The notes under the pieces are model-generated. The model ran no database searches, was not told the DNA's origin, and was given only the letters and a program-made list of their open reading frames with translations. Source: Pyrrhosoma nymphula (lineage: Eukaryota; Arthropoda; Insecta; Odonata; Coenagrionidae). Taken from it: a stretch of 64,000 bases of DNA. The position numbers and the translations under genes are program-made. The stretch is taken from assembly GCA_963573305.1 (NCBI GenBank), contig OY754327.1, positions 183,094,386 through 183,158,385 on the forward strand, written 5' to 3'. Shown here in pieces: positions 1 through 9,365 of the stretch (positions are counted from its first letter, which is position 1; each line of letters starts with the position of its first letter).

Positions 1-429
1 TTAAATAAGAAAGCTAATAGCAATAGGAAGGGAATAGCCATGTTTAATTCTTATACAACATTTATGTATGTATTAGAAACTTTTAAAATTGTAAAAAGAA
101 ATGCGGTATTAACACACAATATGGCTTTCTTTTGTCAAAGTAGGAGAAATTTTTAAGAAGAATATTCTAAAACTTTAATCTTATAATGTTTTAATTTTGG
201 TAAAATAATCCAAAAAAGAGTTCTACATGCCTCAATTTATTATTTAACTCGTAGGAAATGTGAACTTGGCTTAAAAGAACATGTTGGGAATTTATCTTGT
301 TTAAACATTTTCTCAAACATAGGTTAAATATCTAGAAAATTACAGTAAATTTCAAGGGACATGGTAATTTACAAAATATACTGTGGTAATTTACAAAAAT
401 TAGAGGTAATTTTCAGAGTGGCCCATCTC
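1..429. other. AT-rich noncoding stretch
   Basis: No open frame or recognisable element was found. The motif GTAATTTACAAAA occurs twice around 365-400, with a related GTAATTTTC shortly after, forming a small degenerate direct repeat. It may be intron sequence upstream of the candidate exon at 607. Confidence 0.5.
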
Positions 430-606
430 TAGCTAGTCAGCTAGCACCCTACGTTTTAGATTTGTTCTCCTATGGTCATATATCTATGTTAGGCATAGTT
501 AAGTCTAGGTAGCGATTATAATATAGCTATAGTAGCTATAGCTTTTGTTTGATTGGTATATTTTTTGGTGTTTGTATTTCCATGTGCCAACCTGCTTTGT
601 TCATAG

Positions 607-701
607 GTATCAACTCCTCCACAAGGGTTGCTGCAACATCAAGAGGGAAGATTGAAGATGATGGCAATGGACCCTCGTGAAGATTTGAAGCTGGTTAAAA
701 G
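607..701 (+). other. Candidate internal exon, copy A
   Basis: An AG at 605-606 precedes the segment and a GT at 702-703 follows it. The first frame is open across all 95 bases and ends in phase 2. A second frame reads TRVAATSRGKIEDDG, which resembles TRIAEISMEKIEDDG in copy B, but it stops within the exon. The frame that matches copy B's open frame is therefore broken here, while the alternative frame is open. No protein family was recognised. It could be a coding exon, an alternative exon or a noncoding exon. Confidence 0.3.
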
Positions 702-1091
702 GTAATAATAATAATAATTTTTATTCATCTAAGTGCATAAAATGCATTCAAAGAATAAGTCAATCAATACAAAGATTAAAATACAAAATCATATTATTCA
801 TCCAGAAAGTCTGTCTCATATAGTACAAACATTTATCAAGAGGGTACTTATAAGTTTTCTTTTTAAATATATTAACACTAGTAATTTTTTTAAATTATTT
901 GAGCTAAAAATTGTGATAGATGTGTATGGCCATTAATGGCAATTATTATTAATTAATGACAATTGTCTTTTGTCCCTTGGAATGGGGGTTAATGAGAAAT
1001 ATCTCTAAGTGTAAATTTCTCTCTCTTCTAGTAACTTGGAGAATATAGGAGTCATTTAGTCAAAAAATACTGGTGTTACTTTAAAAAAATG

Positions 1092-1130
1092 TTTTTATAT
1101 TGAGTAGATAAATGCAAGGTAAAGTAAGGC
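1092..1130 (-). repeat. 39-bp segment shared with the satellite breakpoint
   Basis: This segment (starting TTTTTATATTGAGTAGATAA) is the exact reverse complement of 45,748-45,786. It lies in the duplicated intron of the left region, upstream of candidate exon copy B. It has no ends of its own that identify a transposon family. Confidence 0.85.
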
Positions 1131-1272
1131 CGCTCTGATGCTAGGCTTTAAATTTGAACCAATTTGGTTAGACTTATATTTTGTGTACTAAGGCTAGGTA
1201 GTGATTAGCTTGTGTAGATTATTATTTTTTTTAATGTTTGTGTTTCCATGTGCTAAACTTCTCTTTCCACAG

Positions 1273-1393
1273 GTATCTACCAGCCCAGACACAAGGATTG
1301 CTGAAATATCAATGGAGAAGATTGAAGATGATGGCCAAGCATATTCTTGCCAGCTCATGACCGTGAACATCCAGATAGAAGAATGAAGAGGAT
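1273..1393 (+). other. Candidate internal exon, copy B
   Basis: The acceptor is good (pyrimidine-rich CTCTTTCCACAG ending at 1,272) and the donor is GTAAGC from 1,394. The frame starting at 1,273 reads VSTSPDTRIAEISMEKIEDD and continues to a stop at 1,384-1,386, only a few bases before the donor. A terminal coding exon followed by a 3' UTR intron would explain this, as would a noncoding exon. It is the better preserved of the two copies. The function is unknown. Confidence 0.3.
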
Positions 1394-1922
1394 GTAAGCG
1401 CATGACTGGTGGTAGTCACTGCCAGGTGCCTTCAAGACCGACTAAGGCATCAACATTCTCTGCCTGGACATGGAAACATTAGACTTGGACCCCTTAGGTT
1501 GGAATATTTTTTGTGTACCTAATTCATTTTTTTTCAATCTTGGCTTTGTGGATGAAAGTAAATAGATAGATATTGATGGATTATGCATTATTTGTTATTG
1601 GCTAGCTCTATGATAATATTTTATGGCTTTTTAGCATATCTCCATTAAGTGTATTTATTACTGGGCTATTATGCATTGATGTTCATGCCAGGCTTTGGTA
1701 CTAGTATTTTATGAATATATTCAAATTATTTACACAGCTAGTCACTTTTTGACACAGGTAGCTGTAGCATTGAAAATTATATTCATTACTTTACCACATG
1801 ATTAAGTTCTAATGTTGAGAGAGACTCTGAAACCAATAAAATAAATAGGTATTTATTTATTCGTAAACATAATATTGAGCTTACAAAGTTTGATATATAA
1901 CTGCATGTTTTTATTCTTACAG

Positions 1923-2055
1923 ATATGTGCAAACACGAAGAGATCAAATTTCTTGAAAAAGAATTTTTTTCTAAAGCCGAGGGATCCCTTTATCCCTGTG
2001 GACTGCCACACAAATTGGATTCCTGTGGAGCTCGTTTCCTGCATGACATCCTTCT
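1923..2055 (+). CDS. Candidate coding exon of unknown protein
   Basis: The segment lies between a strong acceptor (TTTTTATTCTTACAG ending at 1,922) and a strong donor (GTAAGTAATT from 2,056). With two leading bases taken as the end of a split codon, the frame beginning at 1,925 is open for 43 codons. It contains KHEEIKFLEKEFFSKAEG followed by a stretch with three cysteines (PCGLPHKLDSCGARFLHD). It ends with two bases left over, which is the phase needed by the exon at 3,827. The composition, charged first and cysteine-bearing later, looks protein-like, but no domain was recognised. An upstream exon ending with one leftover base would be required. An alternative frame is also open, so coding status is uncertain. 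Confidence 0.35.
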
Positions 2056-2764
2056 GTAAGTAATTATGTGTTATCACAAACTCTTTTTCTTTGACTTTAT
2101 GCCCTTGTGTGTTATCATTCATCTCTTTCATCTGGCTGATGATTTTTTTTAATACATAATTGTTAAATGTGCCTTGATTTTAGAGTTCTGTATTATTAAA
2201 AAAAACACCATTTTACATCATTTTCACCTATTACTGCCTAAACACTGCTATTGGCATTTTTAAGAGGTTTAAAACACTTGTTGACATTTTCTTAAGCCAT
2301 AACTCATGATATTGATTGCCAGTTAAATATTTTGTCTTCATTAATCAACAAGTCCTCCAAATGATTGACATTTAAGCAAATAGAAGCACCTACTTTTATT
2401 TTGTGAACTTGGTAGATAAATTATTGTTCATTTGCTACTCAAATTTCAGGAGACTATAGACTTTTCTTGATATGTAATAGCATATAATAAAACTCAACAA
2501 CAACAAAATATGATATACATTCCTTCTGAAGGATTTAATTTATATAATATGTATTGTAATATTATCATAGGATGAAGTTAAAAATGATAAAATCTACTGA
2601 ATTCTGGTTAGCTTACATGCTGATTTGCATCCTATTAGCATATCACTTTCATATGCAACTGAGGAAAAAACAATTGCATATTTCACCTTTGTGCTCTTAA
2701 AAAATCGTACCCAAAATTAATTAATAACCGAAGAGCATCTGATCAGTTTTTTGAAACACACATC

Positions 2765-2829
2765 AGTTACTGGTGATAAATTCATCAGTTGAGAGACTTC
2801 ACCTGTAACTGATGAATTTCACCAGTACT
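2765..2829. repeat. Imperfect hairpin (inverted repeat)
   Basis: The left arm at 2,765-2,790 (beginning AGTTACTGGTGA) is complementary to the right arm at 2,807-2,829 (ending CACCAGTACTT), with a two-base bulge and a loop of about 16 bases. It lies within a presumed intron. It could be a small MITE remnant or a structured RNA element; nothing else supports either reading. Confidence 0.6.
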
Positions 2830-3337
2830 TTTTCTTTAGGGTGTTCTTCCTTGTTCTACTTAATCTCCAAATATAACCTTATAATTTTCTGATAGGATTT
2901 ATAATGGGCATGTTTTCATGTTATTCCGGAATAGTGTCCTCCATTCCAGAGAAGTTAGAGAATGGTGCGTGTTTCCTAGACAAGGATTATGAATGCTTAA
3001 CTTACTTTTGATAAATTTTTAATTTATTATTTTAAAATTAAATCAAATTAAATTTTAATTTTTGGATCAAAATTAAAAAATTAAGTTTTGTTTGGTGTCA
3101 AATTAATGAAGAAATAGCATGGGAATTTAGTCAGGTGCTTTTATGGTTAAAACATAGTACAAAGTATATCAACTTCTAGATATTGCATCTCTACTAGTGC
3201 TCAATCATGACTCTTTCTCAAGCCTGTAGAAAAGAGGTCGACCCAGCTTACAAGGGTCTCTTACCTGCTAATCCATTGCCTGTATGAAATGGGGAGGACA
3301 CTATACACCTTGATTTTCTCTTCCATTTAGTAGTACC

Positions 3338-3643
3338 TAGGGGCGGCGTGGGTGCTCAGGGGCCTGGGCTGCTGCACGTCCAGAGGGGCCCAGTTTTTGT
3401 GACCCCTCCTCCCCCCTTCTGAAAAAAATTGTGTTAAAAATGCTTTAAACTACAATGTCATTGGTATTTATGTACAGTGACAAAATTGTGCTTTCACTCA
3501 TTGACAGAGATGTTTGGTCTGCTGGCTTTTCAAAGTTCAGGGCCCGGTCCGGCGGGCCCTTGGGACCCGAGTCCGAAACCTAATGTGTGGCCTTGGGCCC
3601 AGGCGTGAATACTCGCCTTCCTGCCCTGGCCACGCCACCCCTG
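3338..3643. mobile_element. Short hAT-like nonautonomous DNA transposon (MITE)
   Basis: The 306-bp segment is GC-rich compared with its surroundings. It begins TAGGGGCGGCGTGG and ends CCACGCCACCCCTG, a 14-bp terminal inverted repeat with two mismatches. It is flanked by a perfect 8-bp direct repeat, GTAGTACC, at 3,330-3,337 and 3,644-3,651. An 8-bp duplication with CAGGGG-type ends is characteristic of the hAT superfamily. No transposase fragment lies inside, so it would depend on a transposase supplied elsewhere. The small open frame inside it is not taken as a gene. The clean duplication suggests a fairly recent insertion into intron sequence. Confidence 0.75.
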
Positions 3644-3826
3644 GTAGTACCAGAAGAGTGAAGCTGCTATGGAGCAGAACGATTAGGTTCTACATAAATT
3701 AGTCTCTTAATTAGATTGTAACAATGCAAATTATGCCAAGGTTAAGGGAATCTTCATGAGTCTTGCCCATTATATTGCTTCAGATGCTAAATTTTGCCTA
3801 TTGATGAGTTTTAATATATTTTGCAG

Positions 3827-3956
3827 GACTTTTCATCCACCAAACCTGAGAAGATATATCCAGAAATCGGCAATGAACATTGAGAAAAGCATCTCAGTAA
3901 ATGAACTGAAGGGTACCTATTTCATTTTTGTCATTGGAGGACCATGAATCCAAATG
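3827..3956 (+). CDS. Candidate 3' coding exon of unknown protein
   Basis: The acceptor is TTTTGCAG, ending at 3,826, and the donor is GTAAGT from 3,957. Joined to the exon ending at 2,055, the first base completes a leucine codon. The frame then runs for 39 codons (TFHPPNLRRYIQKSAMNIEK, then SISVNELKG and a hydrophobic end TYFIFVIGGP) to a stop at 3,945-3,947. The stop falls nine bases before the donor, so the next intron would lie in the 3' UTR, or this is one of several alternative ends. The phase match across the 1.77-kb intron, which contains the hAT-like element, is the main support. No family was recognised. Confidence 0.35.
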
Positions 3957-4319
3957 GTAAGTCTTAGTGCATTTCTTTGGTTAAAGCTATTGTTTTAGGA
4001 ATCTTCTTTCCTCTTAAGATTATTTTGTACATACATGCAATATATTTTACCAATTATTTCTTAAACTTCATTTAAATAGTTACATTTACAATTTACTTCA
4101 TTAACGTGTGAGTCACACTCAACTGAAATCAATGTGTTGTTTGTTTTTGCCCCATTACATTTTTTTAATATCTCTTTTATTGTTAAAATTTTATAAGCAT
4201 TTGCATGACTGGAGATTTATTGAAGGAGCATAAATAAAAATACTATGTACAACATATTGCTCACACAAAAGTGATAGGTATTTTATTTTTTATTCAAGGA
4301 CATGCTAAATCATAGTACC

Positions 4320-5120
4320 AACAGTGGCTATCATGCCAACATTCAAGAGCCTCATTTTGATAACAATGCATACCCTGACTTACTCTACGAGCAGAGAGAC
4401 CATTCCATTGACACGCATTGCTATTCTTTAACCAAACCTTTTTGTTAGAAAATCCTCAACCATTTCAGTTTTGGCACAGTGTTGAGTTTTCACTTTACCA
4501 TCCAGAACATCCTTTATGATAGTGATTTTTTATATCCATAAGTTTGAATAATTCTTTGATCTCTGGGAGTTCCATTTTTTTACTGCTGATTGATTGGCAT
4601 TTAACAAAAGACAATTGTCAAACAACTTACCTACAACATCCTGTTCTGTGGCTATATGTATATATTTCCTTAGTCAGCATGACATACATTGTCTAATATT
4701 TACTTCACCACAATAGTACTGATAGTTCAATACCTACAGAACAAAGCCTCAGCAGTTTATTTGGCAATACAATCCAGTATCTTACTGGCCCAGGTTGCTG
4801 CCCCTCCAGCAAATTAGTTAACATAGCCAGTACATTAATTCCGATCATCTTTTTAGCTAATGAATTTAGCATCAATATACCTTTCACGTGGCTTATCAGA
4901 TTTTACTACCTACCTCTATCTTTAAGTAGCAACTTACTGCCCTATTAGCATATTTCCCGTGTTGCATAGTATAATAATTGTTGTCATGGCAAAGCTTGCC
5001 TATGGCAAAAGCAGTATCAGGTCTCATGCAAACAGCGTCGGATTCCTCCCGTGGATGCTAAATACTAGACAAAACCTGGACATTGTTTAGGTACTTGGCC
5101 CCTCTGCCACTGATGCTTCT
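4320..5120 (-). mobile_element. Ty1/copia retrotransposon remnant (RT end and RNase H)
   Basis: Reading the minus strand, 5,022 down to about 4,935 encodes RPDTAFAIGKLCHDN, then a stretch ending CYLKI. This matches the pattern of the copia reverse transcriptase end (RPD.AFAV, then RYLKG). Further along, 4,502 down to 4,428 encodes DGKVKTQHCAKTEMVEDFL followed by TK, the conserved C-terminal end of copia RNase H (usually T.H..T..MVAD.LTK). The order and spacing fit a copia pol end. Many stops and frame changes lie between the two blocks, so it is a dead copy. No LTR was identified on either side. The short minus-strand frame at 4,705-4,887 is part of this decayed region, not a gene. Confidence 0.6.
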
Positions 5121-5360
5121 CACCTTTATCTCAGATGTCTATTTCAACCTCTTTTGACTAAAGTAGTTCACCCTAACTTTACTCCATGTTGTGCTAACAC
5201 ATCACAAGAGATGGTTATTTACATCATGTATAAATTAAGGATTAAGCCTTATAAATTCCCAGATTAGAATTTCATAGCTTTTACGAATTTTTAATGTAGC
5301 ATTTTGTAGTGTTTTGGTGGAAAAGGGAAAATTACAGTTAGAATAATTCTCAACACATTT

Positions 5361-5414
5361 CATTTGTCTACTCATTAAAAGCATTCACTACCATTTGTCT
5401 ACTCATTAAAAGCA
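5361..5414. repeat. Short direct repeat, 23 bp x 2
   Basis: CATTTGTCTACTCATTAAAA plus GCA is present at 5,361-5,383 and again at 5,392-5,414, a period of 31 bp. It sits between the copia remnant and the LINE remnant. Confidence 0.8.
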
Positions 5415-5434
5415 GACTACCCTTATTCATCCTA

Positions 5435-5828
5435 TCCATGCAGCCTATTCTCTTTCTTCCCCTGCTCTGCTTGCCCAACACAGCCTTCAGCATCCTATCG
5501 CCCCTCATCACCTCGCCCTGCCTCCCCCAAATCTCACACAGAAGTTTCCTTTCCTCACCAACCAGATCAAGCGCTTCCTAATTTGTCTTCCTTTCTGTCA
5601 ACTGCAACTCCTCCATCCTCCTCCACACCCACATCTCAAATGCCTGCAGCCTATTATCGTCTTATTTCGTCAGAATCTGCTTTTCTGCCCCATATAATTC
5701 CACACTCCATATTAAACTCTTCACCAGCCTCTTCTTAATATCCTTACACAAGATCCCTGTCATCAGCTCTTTCCTATTGCTGAACGCCTCTTTCACTAGC
5801 GCCCATACTATTTTACCTCGCTTATTCT
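5435..5828 (-). mobile_element. LINE (non-LTR retrotransposon) pol C-terminal remnant
   Basis: The minus strand is nearly open in one frame, with two in-frame stops. It reads VKEAFSNRKELMTG, then KDIKKRLVKSLIWSVELYGAE, then RLQAFEMWVWRRM, and ends with a basic stretch (GKQSRGRKRIG). This is the region after the reverse transcriptase palm in CR1/Jockey/RTE-like elements of animals. The upstream pol and the 3' tail are missing. It belongs to the same family as the remnants at 7,395-7,890 and 8,885-9,365, but covers a more C-terminal part than the latter. Confidence 0.75.
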
Positions 5829-5829
5829 A

Positions 5830-7394
5830 ATTTACCCTGTTTATTTATTGTGCATTTGTCTGGATGGAATCTTGTAATCGAAATATAACCCACTTCCCTA
5901 TACTCAATGGAGCTTAAATCTGGAACACTTAATTATTCTCGATGGCACTACCGGAATCAGTCATTAACTTCACTCATTACCATGTTAATCTAATAAAATT
6001 AATTTTATTTACAATTTATGTTGCGGGTAGCGTCGCATATGCCCCTTTTTGTGTTCTGTTTGCGCCGTGTGACTTCCTTTTTTTGTGTTGCGCGTTGCGT
6101 CATATGGCCCCATTTTATTAGCAGAGTGAAAATGTGACTCATGGCACAAATTAGGTAGCGTGGTTTAGGGACCTCTGGCACTCAGTACGTCCTTTTCCTG
6201 TCATTGAATGGAGGCACTTGGAGCTTTCCTTCCCGCCGCCTACGGTCGCCGGTGTCGCTAGTAGAAGTTAGCATTTATAGTGAGAAGAAATGCTAATAAT
6301 ATAAATTTCAAAGAATCGTTGCACAATTTATATAAAGACTGAAAAGTAGAAAATGATAATATGTAAAAAATACTTTTAAAAAAACCACACTTACATTCAA
6401 GTATAATAAAAAGTTAAAAAAAAAATACTTTTTAGTACAGTTGTTGTTAAAAAAAATATTTGTTTACATATCATTTTTTTCTACTTTGCCCATATAACTG
6501 TAATGTGAAGACCAAATATGTAGTTGAATAGCGATAGGCACTACATTTGTAGCTTCAGTTTGTGCTCTCTTACTTTTATTACCAGCCATATATGTCCTAT
6601 GACTGGCACAGTGCTCGAGGCCTACATGTGTGTATTTTGCGGTCTAGGATGGTAGCAGTCAACTGACCGCAATGAGTCATGCACTCAGGGCTCGGGTACG
6701 AGGTTTTACCTCGCTAAATATAACGCGTATTTGAACTGAGGATAGATTACTTCAGAAAATTCACTCTTTTAATTTCTGTGCCGATTGAATCGCGAATACC
6801 AGGGCTATACTATAACGCACAACGCGTAAAACTTGTTAGCTGAATCTATCGTGGTATTTTCACTCTTCGCAAGACATTTCGTGGGGTTTCAATTGAGCAA
6901 GATAGAAAAACGTTATGTTACCAGCTATGATTCAGAGGCTAACATCTCGACGTCATCATCTCGTCAACATTGCGCGTAGTACTGCCGACGTTGTAGTGTG
7001 AGGCAATCCGCGAGAACAACGGTAGAGACTCACTTGCTCACAAGATAGAGGTGATCTTTGACTTAAATAATAAAGAAAACGTTAAATGAGGTGGTTTTTC
7101 ATCTCTGAATACCGTAGGAAATAGTTAAAATCTATTATGTTCATATTCCTTTTTCAAAGTGAAACAAGTTATTTCGAGGAAGTACGACATTTCTCTAGGT
7201 TTTAATGCACAGAAAAAACTTTTGGGGTCCAATGCTTAACGGAATTGGTTTTCGCACCAAGGATTTCGGTGCCAATACTTTTTCGTTTCGGTTCTGGTTA
7301 CTAGCCCAAGAACTTAAGCGACCCATTCCTAAAAAAATTTGAATAGGCAATTAATCAGAATAATTAACCGGTTAAAGGTAGGCTATGATGAAAG
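5830..7394. other. No gene seen; one imperfect direct repeat
   Basis: About 1.5 kb without a convincing coding frame. Two related segments lie about 65 bp apart near 6,019 and 6,084 (TTGCGGGTAGCGTCGCATAT against TTGCGCGTTGCGTCATATGG, each followed by CCCC and a T-rich run). From about 6,600 to 7,300 the DNA is relatively CpG-rich (for example TCTCGACGTCATCATCTCG near 6,945) but has no feature that can be named. Confidence 0.5.
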
Positions 7395-7890
7395 TCAGAG
7401 AAAATCCTGCGGATTTTTACACAACTGGGCCCTATCTATCTCCTCTATTTCTTTCTTCATCTCAGCGAAAGCCCTATTCTTCTTCATCCCGTCTATAAAA
7501 CTAATCTCTTTCTTCCCCTTCCCCGCTTGCCTAACATCCTTCCCTCTATCACGGCCTTCAGCAAACCATCGTCCCTCATTACCGCTTCCAGCCACTCCAT
7601 GTACTGCTTCTCACCAGCCTCTTCTTTACATCCTTACTTAAGGTCCTCATCATCAGGTCCCTTCTATTACTGAACGCTTAATACGCTAGAGCTATTCTCC
7701 TCCTAATGTATTTACTGATACCATACCATTTTTCTTCTAGCGTACTACCCAAGTAATTAAATTGCTATACTTGCTCCAGTTTTTGCCTCATACTTAAATG
7801 ACCAGCCTCAATTTCTTTTTTCCTAGAGAATCTCGTTACTTTTGTTTTCTAGTGGCGAATCCTCATTCTGAGTTTCCCAGATTGATTTTC
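7395..7890 (-). mobile_element. LINE remnant with internal deletion
   Basis: On the minus strand the order is an RT-adjacent piece (7,890 to about 7,735, homologous to 8,905-9,070), then AFSNRRDLMMRTLSKDVKKR near 7,650, a jump that removes the part containing the LYGAE and WVWRRM motifs, then EWLEAVMRDDGLLKAVIEG and GKRGRGRK, and a tail containing FIDGMKKNRAFAEMKKEIEE. Frameshifts and stops are present. The open minus-strand frame at 7,395-7,595 and its plus-strand counterpart are fragments of this copy. It ends abruptly at the piggyBac-like element that starts near 7,897. Confidence 0.7.
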
Positions 7891-7900
7891 TGGCTATTAA

Positions 7901-8873
7901 AGGGCGCGCGCCAAATTCACTCCCACGAGTGGGCGCGCCTAGGCAATTTGCCGCAAATATAAATTGCATTCCTATAGTTAAGGAAAAGGTAATTTACTAA
8001 TAATAAAGGCTGATTAAAGTTGTTACAGTTGCATTTTTTATTATTTGACACTAAATGTACATTGTTTATCACCTTAGTTTATATCTCGGTCCTGTTCATC
8101 TTCGCATATGATACAAATTGTCTCTTGACGACAATGCGTCTTACATACATTTTTTTACATCTCAGGCACACAATTTTTGTTACATTTCGCTTTGAACCCT
8201 CTATAGGTTCAACTAGTCTTTTCAAAATGTCATCAGGTTTGTTTGTTTTGAGATAAGGCCCAGGCACCTGCTTCCCGCAGTATACTTCGAAATGCAATGT
8301 GTAAAAGGTTTTGGCGTCACAGAGAGCGTAAATTTTCAGTCTGTACTTAGCCGGCTTATTAGGCGTATATTGTATGAACCCGCATCGTCCTCTAAAAGAA
8401 TGCAACATCTCATCAACAGTCACAAACTCGCTGACATTGTAGCAACTCAAACAGTTATTCACGAAATTTTCTTGAAAATTACGTAGAGGTGCCAGTTTTT
8501 CTGTCGCTCTTCGCTCATCCCTAGTATCAACATTGTCGAACCTAATAGCTGTAAGAAGGAAGCGAAAACGCTTGTAACTGAACAGCCCTCGCTAAATTAT
8601 CATCCCGGTGCCATCGGAATCCCACAGCTCTGTACAATTTTACTCACATGACCAAGTGCACAGGCGACTATGTTGGAGTAGACGCGTCAAACTCTCTTCG
8701 ATGTCACACAGCTACTGAAGCGTTCGGCGGATAATTGATCCGGATATCGTACATACTGCCTCCTATCATGAAAAATGAATACCTGGAGACACAGGCGTTA
8801 AATACAAACGGTACCAAACGGAGAGCTCAGAAACTAAAATATGCGGCAATTTGCCGCGGGCGCGCCCACCTTG
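7901..8873 (-). mobile_element. piggyBac-family DNA transposon remnant
   Basis: TTAA occurs at 7,897-7,900 and 8,874-8,877, the target preference of piggyBac. Near the ends are GC-rich inverted repeats: 7,929-7,960 (GTGGGCGCGCCTAGGCAATT onward) is complementary to 8,839-8,869, with small indels. The left repeat lies 28 bp inside its TTAA while the right one lies 4 bp inside, so the left end has gained or rearranged sequence. The 0.97-kb body is much shorter than an autonomous piggyBac of about 2.4 kb and carries only the central transposase piece. It sits between two LINE copies. Confidence 0.65.
8079..8600 (-). pseudogene. Truncated piggyBac transposase
   Basis: The minus-strand frame reads through RFRFLLTAIRFDNVDTRDER (about 8,570), then NCLSCYNVSEFVTVDEMLHS, then FRGRCGFIQYTPNKPAKY, LKIYALCDAKTFYT and EVYCGKQVPGPY. 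This is the DDE transposase core of the piggyBac (DDE_Tnp_1_7) family: the VDE and the later CDA positions correspond to two catalytic aspartates, and the FRGR and PNKP(A)KYG-like blocks are family hallmarks. The N-terminal part, the third catalytic region and the C-terminal cysteine-rich domain are missing, although an unrelated-looking C-terminal stretch (LRCKKMYVRR) may be the start of the last. The frame is open over this stretch but cannot make a working enzyme. Confidence 0.8.
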
Positions 8874-8884
8874 TTAAAGCTTGC

Positions 8885-9365
8885 AAATCCTATGTCTTTG
8901 TCACTAGCCCATTTTCGTCTAGCATACTACCAAATTGATTAAATTGCTCTACTTGCTCTAGTTTGTGTCTTCCTAATTCGATGACCTTTGTCTTTTCACT
9001 GGATTTGTACACTTTCTTTGACCTAGAGAATCTCGTTATTTTTCTTTTCCTATGATTTATCTTCATTCCATATTCCCTGCTCAAAAATTCTAATGCATCT
9101 ACTAAAGCATTCAATCCCTTCGATGAATGGCTAACGAATCGCCTGGTCGTCCGCGAATCAAACACACTTTATCAGCATTTCTCTCCTACCTCGATTTCCG
9201 CATCTAGCTCTTCCCATGTATTTCTTACCATTTTCTCAACATAAATGTTAAAATGCGAAGGCGACATGGGGTACCCTTGTCTAACCCCTCAATCTTCCTT
9301 TTAAACTGCCCACCCTGATTCAACATCAGGCACTCTAACCTGTGCCCTCTGGGCCATATACAGTA
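8885..9365 (-). mobile_element. LINE reverse transcriptase remnant
   Basis: The minus strand holds recognisable reverse transcriptase blocks across frameshifts: GVRQGYPMSPSHFNIYVEKM (about 9,285-9,225), then the catalytic FADDQA at 9,157-9,140 in another frame, then LNALVDALEFLSREYGMKIN and a basic KITRFSRSKKVYKSS, followed by the EQVEQF...SMLDENG segment. FADD is the metal-binding motif of non-LTR reverse transcriptases. Stops and frame changes make it non-functional. It overlaps in family position with 7,735-7,890, so the two are separate copies or a duplication, not one LINE split by the piggyBac element. Confidence 0.8.

Larger units (their letters stand above)
430..1393 (+). repeat. Duplicated intron-plus-exon segment
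   Basis: Two diverged direct copies can be aligned by eye. Shared landmarks are a GTCTAGGTAG/GGCTAGGTAG motif (about 502 and 1,192), TTTCCATGTGC just upstream of an acceptor (about 578 and 1,241), then AGGTATC at the exon start, and GAAGATTGAAGATGATGG inside the exon (about 642 and 1,317). The copies are about 665 bp apart. Both retain a plausible acceptor and donor, so this looks like an exon duplication within a transcription unit rather than a transposon. Confidence 0.6.

Noticed and set aside
3001..3110. AT-rich inverted repeats around TTTTAAAATTAAATCAAATT
   Set aside because: Self-complementarity is expected in sequence this AT-rich; no defined arms or flanking duplication.
3514..3702. 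A 62-codon plus-strand frame rich in arginine and glycine
   Set aside because: It lies mostly inside the hAT-like MITE and is explained by that element's GC-rich sequence.
8020..8486. Plus-strand frames at 8,020-8,256 and 8,292-8,486
   Set aside because: They are antisense shadows of the piggyBac transposase remnant on the minus strand.
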